Shown here: piece after piece, positions 63,401 to 64,000 of the stretch
How the letters are laid out: each line of letters begins with the position of its first letter
How positions within the stretch are numbered: the first letter of the stretch is position 1
Source: Magnetococcales bacterium DCbin4
GTDB lineage: Bacteria > Pseudomonadota > Magnetococcia > Magnetococcales > UBA8363
Direction of reading: 5' to 3'
DNA length: 64,000 bases
NCBI GenBank assembly: GCA_002753735.1
Contig: PEAN01000004.1
Location: forward strand, 11,498-75,497
The notes under the pieces: model-generated
What the model was told of the DNA's origin: nothing
The model's database searches: none
What the model saw: only the letters and a program-made list of their open reading frames with translations
Translations under genes and position numbers: made by a program

Positions 63401-63925
63401 GGGAAATGCCAGTTTGACCAATCCCCCTTTTTTGGTGTATAACACGTCGCCCTTATAGACGGCATCGTCTTCCTTGAGGGGCCGTTCCACTCCGTCCGCC
63501 CCCTTGGCCATGACTTCGCCGATCAATTGTCCCACCTTGCCAATGGGGGGACTTGCCGGGGATGGGGGGGCTGAAGGAACGGGGGTGTCGTTCTGGGCGA
63601 CCATGGTGGGTCCGGCAACCAGGGTTCCGGCCCGGGTGGGATCGATGGTCAGCAGGGCGTTGATCGTGTCCGGCATGAGCAGGGCACCATTGGGGGCCTT
63701 GAGGACCGGGGGGATTGCGGCGTCAAAATATCCTTCCACCGTCATCGATTGTCCGTCGGGGGTCGAAATGACCAGGTCACCACCCTGACGCATGTAGCGC
63801 CCTCCGAGGAGCATTTCCACATGGGGAAGGGTGATTTCCGAATCCAGATCGGTCAGGCCCGCATCGCCAGGATCGGCCTTGGATGAAAGGGGGTGCGGTT
63901 CGGGGGGGGTGGGGTGAATGCTCAT
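57470..63925 (-). CDS. Giant FecR/cadherin-like surface protein, paralogue
   Basis: A 2151-aa protein. It shares the N-terminal module and FecR-like domain (about 124-285) with its neighbour almost exactly, then a Thr/Pro/Val/Glu repeat (about 500-575), cadherin-like repeats, three Ig-like repeats (about 815-990, with GLGxxHYQWQANGTDI), VCBS-like repeats (LYLNSxTGAYLHVP, about 1020-1340), further cadherin-like units and the same Ca-binding end (DLDGDGV near 1897, DRNANGVIDD). It lacks the FG-GAP block. It is likely a type I-secreted adhesin of the outer surface. FecR-like domains in such proteins may bind cell-surface sugar; that is inference. Confidence 0.85.
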   Translation of the reverse strand: MSIHPTPPEPHPLSSKADPGDAGLTDLDSEITLPHVEMLLGGRYMRQGGDLVISTPDGQSMTVEGYFDAAIPPVLKAPNGALLMPDTINALLTIDPTRAGTLVAGPTMVAQNDTPVPSAPPSPASPPIGKVGQLIGEVMAKGADGVERPLKEDDAVYKGDVLYTKKGGLVKLAFPDGTSFQLGEGAQAVLDKFIYNPEAKQGGFEATITKGIFSFQSGAISGLNEGRHSTIKTPTAVIGIRGSELSGEVTDDGSTTVVHTSGILDISDAKGQGTVTLIEPNTATQVVFGAGAPAPIFKAPDTFINRLNGQLDIEKAKGEKGQENNQDNQNNQGNDTTQPGDKPQAKTEETNNNKEAPAAEATTQNEEGIGETPAEEATTEARDAARDPEGIDEAPNPGQGQAPETTAPGRAEPALPAAGGAGADFIGNLADLIGTGGAFEQGDVTVEAVGQQVTTTPTAEPITLANLLGGNAEFTATPGVTPNLFLVTPTPVQNTMQSLLEPQIEPEPTPTAAPEPTPTPAPEPAPTPVPEPTPTPTPVPEPTPTPTPVPEPTPTPTPVPEPVPTPTPVPDPTPVPPRPIFIPPVDTRWDLTMAEDATQILFPRDLGLDEQDIDTLASIRIIQSVDGGSLLLDGAMVMINQEITLEDLEAGLLSYHPDENRFGDDYDTFDFNVRVKDEAAFDDTEFSVWLKVTPVNDRPQGTDKTQEVSGSHRFQPGDFGFSDVDHDAMASVRIDTLPEAGVLLLGDTVVSANQVIAASDIAQGRLHYSATVSDITVTLRFVVNDGTAEAAAANTLSFTIPHVNHSPTGSVSITGTPRTGATLTAANTLADTDGLGTIHYQWQANGTDIEGATGETLILTDHHVGKTIHVVAGYTDRYGTVERMSSGPTDSIQHTNHLPTGSVSISGETTAGKTLTASSTLADTDGLGPLHYQWQANGTDITGATTNTLTLTGDHVNQGIRVVVSYTDGYGTREQMLSSSTNPIVAADIRPTDTPPTLQTPTPIGYIDTLHVDVFSSVTGILNGSDPEGSTLRYGIAGGTLGNTVIGTATYTMSKEGTLGTLYLNSATGAYLHVPANLNRLTGDTTEGFSLTASDGSFSTTTQLSINVTATNDMPLLAAPGVIRYIDTIGPDTFANTLGILNGSDPDGSTLIYGLAGGSVGNTTINGVTYDRLQSGLHGTLYLNSETGAYLHVPGNFNGLASSTSESFIVTVSDGGLTRTANLNVNITASDNHAPVLNAVAPIALVDTIIRDTFTPTTGTLVGSDVENSPLSYDISGSSGTSMTLDDLHYDRSKSGDHGTLHLDSTTGAYVFLPNEEAINSRITATTEQFSFTVFDGERTGTTALDITIAASNDIPELTHNTGTTFAQGAQVIITPSRLMATDIDTPAPELVYTLVTPPSLGTLNRNGTILGTGDTFTQQEIDGNLLSYTHDGILDQNPLGNNDLFIFSLSDGDNTLSEQSFALTYNHPPILSTNVGASLFDGGNVIISTSRLLVTDDDTLPPELVYTLSSIPTHGTLTKAGQALTSGDTFTQEDINTGTLWYNHSDDGSTLDQFTFTVNDGDNTIAEENFSLTIQPALSLAGVHHATVGNEVFLGGDYIELGISHLGSFGTTGGKPADFYGTANDSRIGMSFDHDGFNQGINSAIDFFLPGSPEERWTVGYYSAGTPHIGTNSALEGGSDITISSITDTSSGSTLSATIAATYNGSLAIQQSICFSVNSLFFRNIVTLTNVSDATIDSVRFMRSFDPDNTEYQGGDYTTINTIVHQEANNSMVQALSLPGDYYHGLTQTQAAVLFYSDDARAQVSAFPSYYNGTYTAGYGNDGFRIINLYDPGVYESAPAAGTVYTADQGISITFDVGSLESGASATFSYYTSLDNRDAGSVLASINQWGGDPLVLDLDGDGVELTNVETAPFAFDMNADGTLDRTGWVGGGDGLLVMDRNANGVIDDIRELFSEYFSPGSQGSLEALATLDENKDHRIDQHDSRFGELRVWTSEGNLVDLDHENISALILDAATTPEGTGLAGNTITGLAGFEKVDGTTGIMAEIRFAHESGTGTPPEATTQASEMDAATFDQKFMETMTLFSDGPVGSDVGSTPPPLDPFMQGTTDWMPTRFDDITPDAILDGFHSWHEDPQPDHVISHETELMNFMQ
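62251..62340 (-). repeat. Three 30-bp tandem repeats in the Pro/Thr linker
   Basis: A 30-base unit beginning CAGGCGT occurs three times with two or three changes, flanked by degenerate copies. It encodes P-E-P-T-P-T-P-T-P-V units of the second giant protein. Confidence 0.85.
62800..63925 (-). repeat. Duplicated N-terminal coding block (copy B)
   Basis: The counterpart of 55980-57121. The FecR part differs by only scattered bases, while the extreme 5' end and the linker contain several small indels. Confidence 0.8.
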
Positions 63926-64000
63926 GGCTTGTTCCCAAAGAAAGGATACGAAATCGAGCGTTGGATGGGGTATTGCAAAAGCACAGCCATTTCTTCAAGT

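Overview
The window comes from a Gram-negative, GC-rich magnetotactic bacterium, most likely a magnetotactic coccus of the Magnetococcales type. The evidence is a nearly complete magnetosome gene cluster in the order mamH-I-E-K-F-L-M-O-P-A-(large TPR gene)-B-S-T on the + strand, with an mms6/mamD-like and mmsF-like pair running the other way just upstream. No rRNA or tRNA genes and no classical insertion sequence were found.

Region 1 (1-20811) is the magnetosome island. It opens with two unrecognised membrane-anchored proteins, a convergent mmsF-like and mms6/mamD-like pair (the latter split by a 13-G run), then a Ser/Thr kinase with a PEGA tail and an FHA-domain protein directly ahead of mamH. 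The core genes supply a transporter (mamH), membrane and crystal factors (mamI, F, L, S), two CDF iron transporters (mamM, mamB), a protease (mamE), a protease-dead metal-binding/TauE fusion (mamO), magnetochrome heme proteins (mamE, P, T), an actin (mamK) and the TPR scaffold mamA. Between mamA and mamB, where mamQ and mamR are usual, lies a 994-aa protein with an acidic repeat like that of MamJ and C-terminal TPRs like those of MamA. Long hairpin elements sit between genes of the operon.

Region 2 (21131-29952) holds two Rpn/PD-(D/E)XK nuclease-type transposase-like genes. Between them are a minus-strand run of an S24 repressor, an MDR dehydrogenase, LemA and an M48 protease, plus a DacA-type D,D-carboxypeptidase. 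The second nuclease is followed by a duplicated fragment of its own 3' end.

Region 3 (29980-38862, minus strand) runs thiC, msrB and then three genes joined by ATGA overlaps: a HEPN-like protein, a KGGVGR-type ParA-like ATPase, and a 1774-aa protein combining a P-loop domain, a calcineurin-like phosphoesterase, a NACHT NTPase and 27 tetrapeptide repeats. I read the last three as a candidate anti-phage or conflict system; this is inference from architecture.

Region 4 (39004-46024) is mostly housekeeping: ygfZ, a nitronate monooxygenase, an RsmC-like methyltransferase, a HAD phosphatase, an FKBP isomerase, a CMP-sugar synthetase and a GmhB-like phosphatase. Region 5 (46094-63925, minus strand) encodes a TolC-family protein, a TPR/cytochrome c lipoprotein and two giant paralogous FecR/cadherin-like surface proteins (2475 and 2151 aa), likely a type I secretion and adhesion locus.
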